A stretch of 64,000 bases of DNA from Streptomyces sp. NBC_01224 (GTDB lineage: Bacteria > Actinomycetota > Actinomycetes > Streptomycetales > Streptomycetaceae), in contig NZ_CP108529.1 in the NCBI RefSeq assembly GCF_036002945.1, forward strand, positions 5,637,001 through 5,701,000, given 5' to 3'. Both the position numbers and the translations under genes were made by a program. Shown here in pieces: positions 54,069-62,999 of this stretch (within the stretch, counting starts at the first letter, position 1; every line of letters begins with the position of its first letter). The notes under the pieces are model-generated. The model searched no databases, was not told where the DNA came from, and saw only the letters and a program-made list of their open reading frames with translations.

Positions 54069-56366
54069 TCAGTCCTTGTACGGGGCGCGCCCGCGGTAGT
54101 CGTTCTGGAGCGACCCCGTCCCGAGGTAACTGCTCTTGACGTCCTGGGCCCAGTCCTGGTCGTCGCCGACTTTCTCCATTCGGGGGTTCGCCTCGACATA
54201 GTCGGTGTAGGCGTCTCCCAGTTGGGCCACACCCGCGCCGTAGAACTTCTGACTTGTCATCTGCGACTTCTCGGTGGCGTCCTGCTCGGAGCCGTCGATG
54301 CTCTTGTCGACCTCGTGGCCGATGAATGTATTCACCATGTCACCGACGGTGTCCGCCGCCATGGGAGCGACCACCAGGGCCGCGGCGGTGGAGCCGGGCA
54401 GCGGGATCGCCGCGATTCCGCCTCCCACCACCACGCCGGCGCCCAGCTTGACCCAGTCCCCGGAGCGGCCGAGAGACTTGTTGGCCTGCTCGGCGTCGTC
54501 CTTGTACGTGGTCTCCGCCTGCTGCACGCGCGAGTGGTCCAGGATGCCGCGGGCCTCGGCGCCCGTGGTGAGCGCGTCGTGCGCGTTGCCGATGTTCGCC
54601 TCGCTCGTGGCCGGGTAGGCGTCCAGCGCACTGAGCGTGTACAGGTGCTGCGCGGACGTGACCACTCCGTGCGAGGTCTCGTCCTGGCCCAGCACGCTGA
54701 GGAAATTGATGGCGCCGGCGTTGCCGAAATTCGCCCGCCCCTGGTACTTCGCGGGGAACGTACCGTCGTCCTTCGCCTCATCGCCGATGCCCGACAGGCT
54801 GTAGTCGATGTCGTCGATGTACGCAGCGCCCATCTTCCCCAGGCTGTCGGCCAGTTGTGACTGCTCGTGCAGCATTTTGGGGCCGTCCTCGCTCCCGTAC
54901 AGGAACGCCACCTGCTCCATGACGCCTGCCGTCGCGGCCGTCCGGTGGTCTCTGCTGCCGGGGACCATCGGGTCCTTGCCGGCCATCGGGTCGGCGTCGT
55001 ACGCGTATCCGGTGGTGGCCGCTTCCAGAGCGTGACCGAGCGAGTCATGGCCGGCGATGACCTTGCTGTCGCCGCCGAAGGTGGCGTCCGGGAGCCAGAT
55101 ACGGTCCTTGGTCAGGTACTTGAGGTGATCGTTCACCTCGCTCTCCTTGTCGACCGTCGCCCCCGCGCCGTCGGGCTGTGCGAAGAACTGGGTCGAGGCG
55201 TCGGGGTTGTGGCCCAGGGCTTCCATGAAGCCGGTCATCGGGTCCCGGCCGCGGTCGTTCTTCCCGTAGAAGTTGAGGTCTCCCTGATTCCAGTTGTTGA
55301 TCCAGGGGCTCATGTCCTTGACGTTGCGTTCCTTGTCGTAGGCGATGAGCTTGTCGCCGTAGTCGTTGAGGAACTGGTCGTCGTAGTCGCCGAAGCGCAT
55401 GAGGTTGCTCATGACGCCGAAGCCCGTCGGGTCGGTGGCGTCGTCGATGCCGAGCCGGTCCGGGCCCAGCTTCACCATCTTCTCTTCCCAGGCCTGCATC
55501 TTGTCGCTGTCGGAGAGCGTGGCCGTGCCCAGCGTGATACCGAGATTCTTCTGAAGCCGTTTCGCCTGCTCGATCCGGTCCCGGTCGGTCCCGTATCCCT
55601 GGTACGGATCGGCGATTCCGGCATAGAACTCCAGGACCTCCTTCGGCTTCACCTGAGTGGCGAACCGCTCGGCGAAGAGCGGGTCGTTCTTGTAGGCGGC
55701 CAGGGTGGTGTTGAGCGTGTTGAGCTCGGTCAGCGTGACGTCGTGCGGGTCCTTCTTGAGGATCTCCGCCATCTTCTCCGCCTCCGCCACCGCCTTGGCC
55801 GCGGAGTCGCGGTCCGAGTAGCTGGCATCGGAGAAGCCGTACTTGGCCTGGTCGACGATGAGGGTGAGTACTTTCGCCGCCGATGTGTCGCTCTCCGTGG
55901 CCTTCTTCAGAATGTTCTGAATCTCGTCCCGGAACCTGTCGACGTCCTGCTGGGTGTGCTCGGGCAGCGTGGTGCCCTTCGCCGCACGGTCGGGGTGGAT
56001 GTTCATGGTGACGGTGAAGGATCCCTCGCCGGTGTCCTGGACCGTGAGGTTCTTCTGCACCCCGCGGTGGATCGCGTCGTTGAGCTCTGTGCGGTAGCCG
56101 ACGAGTTCCCCACGGGTGTCGGTGAGGATCTTTGTGATGGTTTCGGCCTGCGTGTGGGCGTCGGTGAACTCTCCGGCCGTCTTGTCCACGAAAGCGCGGG
56201 TCACAGTGGCGTTTTCACCGGCCCAGTTCGCTTTGTCCGACTTGGCTTTGAGGTCGTCCTTGGCGTCGCCCTGGAGGGTTTTGAGCTTTGTGACCATCTG
56301 TTCCCAGTCGGTGATGGCCGCGTCCAGGTCGGAGAAGTTCGCGAAGCGCAGGGAGTCGAGGTCCAT
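54069..56366 (-). CDS. Large WXG-like protein, effector candidate
   Basis: A 765-aa protein without signal peptide or clear catalytic motif. Residues ~1-105 are helical with SDKANWAGENATVTRAF (a W-x-G) and a long amphipathic pair, like an ESX substrate. The rest is a large helical domain, including FGNAGAINFLSVLGQDETSHGVV, followed by one hydrophobic Gly/Ala stretch (VVVGGGIAAIPLPGSTAAALVV, ~residues 660-690). The layout matches proteins in streptomycete T7SS loci of unknown toxicity. Its start overlaps the upstream gene stop by 1 nt (TGATG), so translation is coupled. Confidence 0.78.
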   Translation of the reverse strand: MDLDSLRFANFSDLDAAITDWEQMVTKLKTLQGDAKDDLKAKSDKANWAGENATVTRAFVDKTAGEFTDAHTQAETITKILTDTRGELVGYRTELNDAIHRGVQKNLTVQDTGEGSFTVTMNIHPDRAAKGTTLPEHTQQDVDRFRDEIQNILKKATESDTSAAKVLTLIVDQAKYGFSDASYSDRDSAAKAVAEAEKMAEILKKDPHDVTLTELNTLNTTLAAYKNDPLFAERFATQVKPKEVLEFYAGIADPYQGYGTDRDRIEQAKRLQKNLGITLGTATLSDSDKMQAWEEKMVKLGPDRLGIDDATDPTGFGVMSNLMRFGDYDDQFLNDYGDKLIAYDKERNVKDMSPWINNWNQGDLNFYGKNDRGRDPMTGFMEALGHNPDASTQFFAQPDGAGATVDKESEVNDHLKYLTKDRIWLPDATFGGDSKVIAGHDSLGHALEAATTGYAYDADPMAGKDPMVPGSRDHRTAATAGVMEQVAFLYGSEDGPKMLHEQSQLADSLGKMGAAYIDDIDYSLSGIGDEAKDDGTFPAKYQGRANFGNAGAINFLSVLGQDETSHGVVTSAQHLYTLSALDAYPATSEANIGNAHDALTTGAEARGILDHSRVQQAETTYKDDAEQANKSLGRSGDWVKLGAGVVVGGGIAAIPLPGSTAAALVVAPMAADTVGDMVNTFIGHEVDKSIDGSEQDATEKSQMTSQKFYGAGVAQLGDAYTDYVEANPRMEKVGDDQDWAQDVKSSYLGTGSLQNDYRGRAPYKD

Positions 56367-56812
56367 CAGTGGCCCGACCTTTCGTCGAAGCCCTCGTCGA
56401 GTGTGTCGATGTTGCTGATGATCGTGCCGATGTAGACCTCGTCGCCGGCGTGGGCGCCCTTGGTGTAATCGAGGTGGTTCGAGATGTGGGCGCAGGCGTC
56501 CAGCAGGGAGCGGACCTGGTCGATCCACCGTGACGCCACGTGATCGAGGGCCGCGCCTATGGCGAAGGTCTCCGTCTTGAGGCCTCCGGCGGCCTTCTGG
56601 GTGGCGGTGCGGGCGTGGTCACCGGCCTTCTCGAGATCTCCGTACATCCGGTATGCGGTATTGCCGATCGCCGCCAGATCCTGCTGATTGACCTTCAGAT
56701 CGCCCTGGGGAATCGGCCCTCCGCCGCCTGGATCGACCTGGTTCAATTGCATCTGAGTCGAGTGTCTCTCTGCCGCCTCGGATTTCAGCTGCTCCCACTC
56801 GTCCCACGCCAC
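56366..56812 (-). CDS. Helical WXG100-like protein, first gene of second cassette
   Basis: A 148-aa protein starting MAWDEWEQLKSEAAERHST, helical from ~40 to 130 with a turn near HVASRWIDQVRSLLDACAHIS. No signal peptide. Direct upstream partner of the 765-aa protein; together with the lipoprotein it repeats the order seen at 40863-43612. A role as escort or chaperone is inferred. Confidence 0.72.
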   Translation of the reverse strand: MAWDEWEQLKSEAAERHSTQMQLNQVDPGGGGPIPQGDLKVNQQDLAAIGNTAYRMYGDLEKAGDHARTATQKAAGGLKTETFAIGAALDHVASRWIDQVRSLLDACAHISNHLDYTKGAHAGDEVYIGTIISNIDTLDEGFDERSGH

Positions 56813-57187
56813 TGGTGGTTACCTTCCCCGTAGTCCCAATGATTCCCGTATGTCGCCCCTGTGGGCGATAAACGGTGCGTCACTTTATCAATGAGACCGG
56901 GCAGTTTCCGTAAGAGTTGACCATGAATTGAAATGATCAAGTGTGAGGGAAGTGTGTCCGGCGTGGCAATGCCGGGTGCGGGGTGCGGGGTGCCGGGTGT
57001 GCGGCGGGCCGGCCCGGGGCGGGGACAGCGGTCCTCGCCCCGGGCCGGCGTCGTTGGCGCGGATCAGGTGCGATCAGGCTCGGCTGCCGGGTGCGGATCG
57101 GGTGCGGTCGCCGGGTGCGGTTGCCGGGTGCGGTTGCCGGGTGCGGGTCGGGCGTCGTTGCCGGGTGAGTGGATGTCTTACGTACGG
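56813..57187. other. G-rich repeat region between the second cassette and secreted protein gene
   Basis: 375 bp. The first part holds the promoter of the minus-strand cassette. From ~56985 to 57170 the DNA is very G-rich on the + strand with GCCGGGTGCGG copies at 57086, 57110, 57123 and 57136. No convincing coding frame. Confidence 0.6.
57110..57148. repeat. Three 13-bp tandem repeats (GCCGGGTGCGGTT type)
   Basis: Units begin at 57110, 57123 and 57136; a fourth copy of the core is at 57086. The G-run spacing could allow unusual DNA structure. Confidence 0.8.
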
Positions 57188-57757
57188 CTACCAGACGAAC
57201 GGTGCGGACTGGTTGACCGTGGCCACGCACGGAACCGTGGCCGACGTCGGGGACGACGCCACGATCTGCAGTGACCAGTTGGTGGCGCTCGGGGGAGTGG
57301 CCAGCACCACGGAATCGGTGCGGTCACCCGCCGCCAGGGTGCCGGAGGTGAGCTTCAGCGGCCCCAGGGTGATCGGGTTGGGGCCGGTCATGCCGGGGTT
57401 GGTCTTCCCGGAGAACTGCACCTGACTGGTGACGCCGCCCGAGGTCTTGGTGAGCTTGAGCGTCGTCGTGATGCTGTTCGGGTCGGCACTGGCGCCGATC
57501 GGCATGGTGATCGCGGTTGAGTTGATCTTGATGGTCTTGGACGTGCCCGAGTCGGCGGCGGTCAGGGTGGCGACACCGTGGCCCCAGGTTCCGCAGTCGT
57601 ACGTGGCCGTCGCGATGAGCGGGGCCACCGCCTGGGCCGACGGCGCCAGGGCGAGCGCGGCGGCCGCGGAACAGGCCGCGGCGAGCACGAGCGGGACGCG
57701 GACGCGTCTTCGGTTCGACGGCCGTACTCTCGACGGCCGTACAGAAGTGATCGACAT
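57188..57757 (-). CDS. Secreted protein with two conserved Cys
   Basis: A 189-aa predicted secreted protein. The signal peptide (residues ~15-42) has a basic start and the end APSAQA. The mature ~150 residues are Thr/Ser/Gly-rich and strand-like, with one Cys near the start (TATYDCGTW) and one near the end (TVPCVATV), probably disulphide bonded. Its layout resembles the N-terminal domains of the two proteins encoded downstream on the + strand. It is divergent from them. The ATG at 57757 is chosen because the signal peptide begins there. No enzyme motif. Confidence 0.75.
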   Translation of the reverse strand: MSITSVRPSRVRPSNRRRVRVPLVLAAACSAAAALALAPSAQAVAPLIATATYDCGTWGHGVATLTAADSGTSKTIKINSTAITMPIGASADPNSITTTLKLTKTSGGVTSQVQFSGKTNPGMTGPNPITLGPLKLTSGTLAAGDRTDSVVLATPPSATNWSLQIVASSPTSATVPCVATVNQSAPFVW

Positions 57758-57876
57758 GACGGGAGGGACTCCTTCCGGTTGAATTCCGCGGATTCGAAGA
57801 AATCGCCGTATGCGATCTTCCTGCGGATCTGCGTGCCGGGCCCGGCATGTCGGATGCAGTGAAACTGTGATCTTCG

Positions 57877-57896
57877 GAGATGTCAAGAGATGTCAA
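57877..57896 (+). promoter_or_regulatory. Tandem 10-bp repeat in the divergent promoter
   Basis: GAGATGTCAA twice in direct order, in the 288-bp gap between the divergent secreted-protein genes. Possible paired binding site. Confidence 0.45.
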
Positions 57897-58045
57897 CAGG
57901 TGCGTGGAAAGTGCTTGTGGAAATGCTTTTCGGGCATTTCAGATAACGATCATTCTCCGGATAAGGATCAGTCAATTCTCTCTTGACTTCTCTGCGTGCG
58001 ACCTCCTCAATGTGCGCAAATCAATGGGCCATGGAGGGGTGTCTG

Positions 58046-59686
58046 GTGATTCGACGACGAAGACCTGGCGTGACCGGTCTGCTCGCTGCCTGCTTCGTAC
58101 TGTCCCTGAGCTGCGTCGGGGCCACCGCCCAGGCCGCGCCACCGGCCGGACAGCAGGCCGCCGGTACGGTCACCCCGACCGTCCACTGCACCCTGCCCGC
58201 CGGCCAGGGGGAGGCGACCGGGCCGCAGGAGATGACCGTCGAGCTGTCGCCCGCGGTCGTCGCTCCAGGCGGCAAGGTGCATGCGAAGGTCACCCTCGGC
58301 CCGTCCCCCGCCACCAGCGCTCTCGCGCTGGACGATGTGCCGACCATCCCCAGCCTCGACCTCGCCATGTCCGGCGGGGCCACCGGAACCGTCACTGTGC
58401 GGGGCGCCGAGTTCACGATGGACATCCCGGCCGGGACGCCCATCGAACTCCCGCCGTACGAGGGCGACTTCCTGGTCCCGGCGGACGCCTCCGGCGACAT
58501 CTCGTTCGCCCCGGTCCGTACGCTGACGCAGACCAAGGTGCTCGGCTCGGTCTTCGAGACGCCCTGCGACGTGGTCGAGGGGGGCGGCTCCATCGGCACG
58601 GTCACGGCGGAGGGCACCGGCTCCGAGCCCGCCACCCTGACCGCCCCCGCCGATCCCGTACGCCCCAACACCCCTGTGAAGCTGGGTGGTTCGGGCTGGA
58701 CGCCGGGCGGTGCACCTGTGCCTTCGCTCTGCGCGGTGGGCGGTGGCGGCTGCGATCCGCTGAAGTTCAAGGGCCACACCCTCACCATCGACAGTTACGG
58801 AACGCTGCACGGCACGGCCACCCTCGCGGAGGCCGGAGCGGTGCCGGACGGCGCGTACGAGGTGAAGGTCAACGACGGTACGAAGGAAGCCACCGCTCCC
58901 CTCACCGTCAAGGCCGTCGCGGCCGGCGACCGCGAGATCTCGCTCTCGCAGAGCAGCGGACCGGTCGGCAGTGTGATCACGGTCAGCGGAAAGAACTACA
59001 ACCCGGACCGCTGGATCAATGTCATCGGGCTCGACGCGACGGGCACCGGGCTCGACGACAGCGCGGTCTACGTCAAGAGCGGCTCGGACGGCACCTTCGC
59101 CGTCGAGTTCACCGTGATCTCCGATGCCGTCGTCGCCGTCCAGGCCGACGAGGGCAACGACCCCGCCACCGTACGGACCACCCCGTTCACCGTCACCACG
59201 GGCGGGGGAGGAGGCGGCGGCAGTGCCGACCAGAAGCTGAACACCTCGGTCCGGGCCGGGACACTGTCCATGGTCCAGGACGGCGACACCGTCGACTTCG
59301 GTACGACGGTCCTGGGCACCGGCAGCGGTGTGCAGCGCTCCCGGCTCAACCGGGTCGAGGTGGAGGACGCCCGCGGCGTCAACAGCGGCTGGTCCCTGAC
59401 CGCCACCCTCACCGGCTTCACCAGCGCCGACGGGGGCACCATCCCGGCCGGCGCCGTCCGGTGGACACCCAAGTGCACGGCGCAGAACGGGAGTGTGGGA
59501 GCGCCGGTGGCCGGATCGCCCGCCGCGCTCGGGAGCGAGGCGGCGAGCCTCTGCCGGATGAATCCGGACGGATCCCGTCCGTTCACCGGCGGCCGGTTCG
59601 ACGCGGACGCCGATCTCACACTGACGGTTCCCGGATTCACCCGGCCCGGAGATTACAGCGCCACCCTGACACTCACTCTTCTCTGA
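58046..59686 (+). CDS. Secreted WxL-domain protein
   Basis: A 546-aa predicted surface protein. The signal peptide is residues ~1-31. Residues ~35-190 form an N-terminal domain almost identical in layout to that of the next protein (VTPTVHCTLPAGQGEATGPQ), followed by two beta-sandwich-like repeats (e.g. LSQSSGPVGSVITVSGKNY). A Gly linker leads to a C-terminal WxL domain (SGWSLTATLTGF and YSATLTLTLL), which in Gram-positives binds peptidoglycan non-covalently. GTG at 58046 after GGAGGGG. A terminator separates it from its paralogue. Confidence 0.85.
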   Translation: MIRRRRPGVTGLLAACFVLSLSCVGATAQAAPPAGQQAAGTVTPTVHCTLPAGQGEATGPQEMTVELSPAVVAPGGKVHAKVTLGPSPATSALALDDVPTIPSLDLAMSGGATGTVTVRGAEFTMDIPAGTPIELPPYEGDFLVPADASGDISFAPVRTLTQTKVLGSVFETPCDVVEGGGSIGTVTAEGTGSEPATLTAPADPVRPNTPVKLGGSGWTPGGAPVPSLCAVGGGGCDPLKFKGHTLTIDSYGTLHGTATLAEAGAVPDGAYEVKVNDGTKEATAPLTVKAVAAGDREISLSQSSGPVGSVITVSGKNYNPDRWINVIGLDATGTGLDDSAVYVKSGSDGTFAVEFTVISDAVVAVQADEGNDPATVRTTPFTVTTGGGGGGGSADQKLNTSVRAGTLSMVQDGDTVDFGTTVLGTGSGVQRSRLNRVEVEDARGVNSGWSLTATLTGFTSADGGTIPAGAVRWTPKCTAQNGSVGAPVAGSPAALGSEAASLCRMNPDGSRPFTGGRFDADADLTLTVPGFTRPGDYSATLTLTLL

Positions 59687-59710
59687 GAGCCGTCAGGGGG
59701 AAGACCCGGA

Positions 59711-59752
59711 GACGCCCGCCTGCTCCGTATCGCAAGGGAGCAGGCGGGCGTC
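59711..59752 (+). terminator. Terminator after the WxL protein
   Basis: A perfect 16-bp stem (59711-59726 with 59737-59752) with 10-nt loop, 24 bp after the stop. Confidence 0.85.
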
Positions 59753-59796
59753 GCCATTTCGAATTCGGAGAATTCCCGTAGTCATGGAGGAGCCGC

Positions 59797-61830
59797 ATGT
59801 TCGTACGGCCGAGATCGAGAAGACCGGAAGGATCGAGAAGATCCGAAAGGCCGGGTGCGGTGTTACGCCGCGCCGTCGCCCTCACCGCCGGGGCCGTGCT
59901 GGCCTGGACGGGCGGAACCGTCGCACTCGCCCCCCTCGCCCACGCCGGCACGGTCACCCCGACCGTCCACTGCACCCTGCCCGCCGGACAGGGCGAGGCC
60001 ACCGGGCCGCAGCAGATGAGCGTCGACCTCTCGCCGGCCGTCGTCGACCCGGGCGGCAAGGTCCACGCCAAGGTCACCCTCGGCCCGTCCCCCGCCACCA
60101 GCGGACTCAGCCTGAGCGATGTGCCCACCACGCCCAGCATCGACTTCGCCATGTCGGGCGGTGCGACCGGCACGGTCACCGTCACCGGGCCACAGATCAA
60201 CCTCGACATCCCGTCCGGGAAGCCGATCGAGATCCCGCCGTACGAAGGGGACTTCATCATCCCCGCCAGTGCGAAGGGGCCGATCTCCTTCGCCCCGGTA
60301 CGCAATCTGACGCGTACGAAGGTGCTCGGCTCCACCTACGAGACCCCGTGCGACGTGATCAGCGGTGGCGGCTCCATCGGTACCGTCACCGCCGAGGGCA
60401 CCGCGGGCCTGCCCGCCACCCTGACCGCGCCCACCACCGCCGTCCGGCCGTCCACCGCGGTCGCCCTGACGGGCAGCCTGTGGACCGCAGGTGCCACCCC
60501 CGTGCCCTCTCTGTGCGCGGCGGACGGCGGTGGCTGCGACACCGGAAAGTTCGTCTCCAGCACCCTCGCGATCAGCAGCTCGGGGGAGCTGACCGGAAGT
60601 GCGGTGCTCGCCGCCGCCGGCACCGTGGCCGACGGCTCGTACCTGGTGAAGGTCGGCGACGGTACGAAGGAGGCGACCGCACCTCTGACCATCAGGGCGT
60701 ACGTCCCCGGCGGCCCGCGGACCATCGCGCTCTCCCGCTCCGGCGCGCCGCTGGGCAGCGTCATCAAGGTCACCGGCAGCAACTACTTCCAGGACCGGTG
60801 GATCAACACCGTCGCCCTGGACGCGAGCGGAGCGACGCTCGATGACACCGCCGTCTATGTGAAGAGCACCCCCGACGGCACGTTCAGCGCCGACTTCACC
60901 GTTTCCGACCCGGCCATCGCCGCGATCCAGGTCGACGAGGGCAACGACCCGGCCACCGTACTGACCACATCGTTCGCCGTGACCGACGCCTCCGCGACGC
61001 TCTCGGCAGGCCCGGCGAAGGTCAAACCCGGCGGAACGATCACCCTCTCCGGCGGCGACTGGCCGACCGGGACCACGCCCGCCGCCGCACTCTGCGCCGC
61101 CGACGGCAGCGCCTGCGACAGCGCACGGATCAGCGGCTCCACCCTCCGGATCAACGCCGACGGAACGCTCGCCGGTACGGTCACCGTGGCCGGGTCCACC
61201 CCGCGCGCCGTGTACGCGCTCCAGGTCACCGCCGGGGGAGCGCAGGCCCTCACCCCGCTGACCGTCGCCCCGACCTTTGTCGTCCTCACCCCGTCGGCCG
61301 GGCCGAAGGGCACCGCCGTCACCGTCCTCGGGCAGGGGTTCGCGAAGGTCGCCACCGTATCCGTCGTCGGGCTGCGGGCCGACGGAACGCAGACGTCCGA
61401 CCCGGTGAAGACGAAGGTGGTCGGGCTGGACGGGGCGTTCTCACAGACCTTCACGGTCAACGCCACCGACACCGTCGCGATCCGGGTCCGGGAGGTCCTC
61501 GTCAACCCGCGCACCGAGACGGCGGCGTTCACCGTCCAGGACGGGACCGTCCCCGCAGGACCGTCCTTCGCGCTCTCGCCGTCCGAGGGGCCCGTCGGCA
61601 CGGTGGTCCAGGTGACCGGCCGGGGCTTCGCCCCCGTCGCCACGGTCTCGGTGACCGGCCGCACCGCGGACGGGAAGCAGACCTCGGACTCGTACGTCAC
61701 CCGGGTCATCGGACTCGACGGCACCTTCGCCCTCAACTTCGCCGTCCGTGATCCGGCGACGAGGGCGATCAGAGCCTGCGAGGTGCTCGTGAACGGAAAA
61801 ATTGTGCAACAGTCGTTCACGGTGAGTTAA
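59797..61830 (+). CDS. Secreted paralogue with additional beta-sandwich repeats
   Basis: A 677-aa predicted secreted protein, tandem paralogue of the WxL protein. Signal peptide with cleavage near HAGTV. Its first ~300 mature residues share the layout VHCTLPAGQGEATGPQQMSV, PYEGDF, TPCDVISGGGS with the neighbour. Instead of a WxL domain it carries about three more IPT-like repeats (LTPSAGPKGTAVTVLGQGF, LSPSEGPVGTVVQVTGRGF), ending KIVQQSFTVS. No sorting signal, so it may be free or held through its partner. Own ribosome-binding site upstream of the ATG. Confidence 0.83.
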   Translation: MFVRPRSRRPEGSRRSERPGAVLRRAVALTAGAVLAWTGGTVALAPLAHAGTVTPTVHCTLPAGQGEATGPQQMSVDLSPAVVDPGGKVHAKVTLGPSPATSGLSLSDVPTTPSIDFAMSGGATGTVTVTGPQINLDIPSGKPIEIPPYEGDFIIPASAKGPISFAPVRNLTRTKVLGSTYETPCDVISGGGSIGTVTAEGTAGLPATLTAPTTAVRPSTAVALTGSLWTAGATPVPSLCAADGGGCDTGKFVSSTLAISSSGELTGSAVLAAAGTVADGSYLVKVGDGTKEATAPLTIRAYVPGGPRTIALSRSGAPLGSVIKVTGSNYFQDRWINTVALDASGATLDDTAVYVKSTPDGTFSADFTVSDPAIAAIQVDEGNDPATVLTTSFAVTDASATLSAGPAKVKPGGTITLSGGDWPTGTTPAAALCAADGSACDSARISGSTLRINADGTLAGTVTVAGSTPRAVYALQVTAGGAQALTPLTVAPTFVVLTPSAGPKGTAVTVLGQGFAKVATVSVVGLRADGTQTSDPVKTKVVGLDGAFSQTFTVNATDTVAIRVREVLVNPRTETAAFTVQDGTVPAGPSFALSPSEGPVGTVVQVTGRGFAPVATVSVTGRTADGKQTSDSYVTRVIGLDGTFALNFAVRDPATRAIRACEVLVNGKIVQQSFTVS

Positions 61831-61838
61831 CGCCCGTT

Positions 61839-61859
61839 CACGTCCGGTATGCGGACGTG
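61839..61859 (+). terminator. Hairpin after the secreted paralogue gene
   Basis: CACGTCCG pairs with CGGACGTG around a 5-nt loop, 9 bp after the stop. Confidence 0.6.
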
Positions 61860-61868
61860 CCGCCGAGG

Positions 61869-61915
61869 CGTCGGCCGACCTGGACGCGCGTAGACGTCCA
61901 GATTTCGGCCGACGC
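61869..61915. terminator. Nested long hairpin
   Basis: GCGTCGGCCGA (61869-61879) pairs with TCGGCCGACGC (61905-61915). Inside it, CTGGACG (61880-61886) pairs with CGTCCAG (61895-61901). An outer stem of 11 bp plus an inner stem of 7 bp. May back up the first terminator or serve as a regulatory RNA fold. Confidence 0.55.
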
Positions 61916-62170
61916 TGCGCTGACCGGCGCTTATGTTTCTTCACCGCAACTCCACTTCCGCTGACGCCCGGATTCTGGACGAGGTCTTCCGCTGAGCGGA
62001 CTGGCTCGCTACTGTCCAGAAAAAAATGCACGCCCCGTGGCAACGCCGCCGCGGAGCGCAGCCGGTTGCCTTGGCCAGGCCGGCGGCCTCTCCGTGCGTC
62101 GCCGCTGGGACCGGTGGCACACATCCCGTGGGAACCAGCCGCCGCCGCTCACCAAAGAGGAGAGGGCGTC

Positions 62171-62812
62171 GTGACCGCGGAGACCTCCCAGACGCTCGAC
62201 CGGGGACTACGGGTCCTCAAACTGCTTGCCGACACCGACCACGGCCTGACCGTCACCGAGTTGTCCAACAAACTCGGTGTCAACCGAACCGTGGTCTACC
62301 GTCTGCTGGCCACCCTGGAACAACACGCCCTGGTACGCCGCGATCTGGGCGGCCGGGCCAGGGTGGGCCTCGGCGTGCTGCGCCTGGGCCGCCAGGTGCA
62401 TCCGCTCGTGCGGGAAGCCGCGCTGCCCGCGCTGCGGTCCCTCGCCGAGGACATCGGGGCCACCGCCCATCTCACGCTGGTCGACGGCAGCGACGCGCTG
62501 GCGGTCGCGGTCGTCGAGCCGACCTGGACCGACTACCACGTCGCCTACCGGGCCGGTTTCCGTCATCCGCTGGACCGGGGTGCCGCGGGCCGGGCGATCC
62601 TCGCCGCCCGACAGAAGCCGGTGGGCGAGACCGCCTTCACCCTCACCCACGGCGAACTGGAAGCCGGGGCGAGCGGGGCGGCGGCCGCGCTGATGGGGGT
62701 GACGGGCGTCGAGGGGAGCGTGGGCGTGGTGATGCTCGCGGACTCCGTACCCGAACGCGTCGGCCCCCGAGTCGTGGACGCGGCCCGCGAGGTGGCGGAC
62801 GCGCTCCGGTAG
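62171..62812 (+). CDS. IclR-family transcriptional regulator
   Basis: A 213-aa regulator. The winged helix-turn-helix is at residues ~5-65 (QTLDRGLRVLKLLADTDHGLTVTELSNKLGVNRTVVYRLLATLEQH), followed by the IclR effector domain (GLGVLRLGRQVHPLVREAALPAL...), shorter than the usual ~250 aa family length. GTG at 62171 with AAAGAGGAG upstream. Target and effector unknown; the flanking genes give no clear pathway. Confidence 0.88.
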   Translation: MTAETSQTLDRGLRVLKLLADTDHGLTVTELSNKLGVNRTVVYRLLATLEQHALVRRDLGGRARVGLGVLRLGRQVHPLVREAALPALRSLAEDIGATAHLTLVDGSDALAVAVVEPTWTDYHVAYRAGFRHPLDRGAAGRAILAARQKPVGETAFTLTHGELEAGASGAAAALMGVTGVEGSVGVVMLADSVPERVGPRVVDAAREVADALR

Positions 62813-62999
62813 GGCATTTCGAGCCCGGCCTGTCGCGGGTGGCGGTCGGCCGGCCAAATCATGCCCGTCCGGCGATTGAGGACAAAGCGGTCGGCCGGAC
62901 CGGCCCGGCCCTCCGCGGGAGCCGGGCCGGGCAGCCGGTACGGGCCGGGTCGACCCACCACCCGGCCCGTACCAGCGTCCCGGCGGTTAGATTGGGCGG

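Larger units (their letters stand above)
61831..62170 (+). other. Intergenic region with strong hairpins before iclR-type gene
   Basis: 340 bp without a gene. An 8-bp hairpin CACGTCCG/CGGACGTG (61839-61859) is followed by the nested hairpin at 61869-61915. A run of seven A (within CCAGAAAAAAATG near 62020) and the IclR ribosome-binding site (AAAGAGGAGAGG, 62154-62165) follow. Confidence 0.6.

Noticed and set aside
57880..59781. 633-aa frame overlapping the WxL gene in another frame
   Set aside because: Arg/Gly-rich composition without domains; the overlapping frame has signal peptide, repeats and WxL motif.
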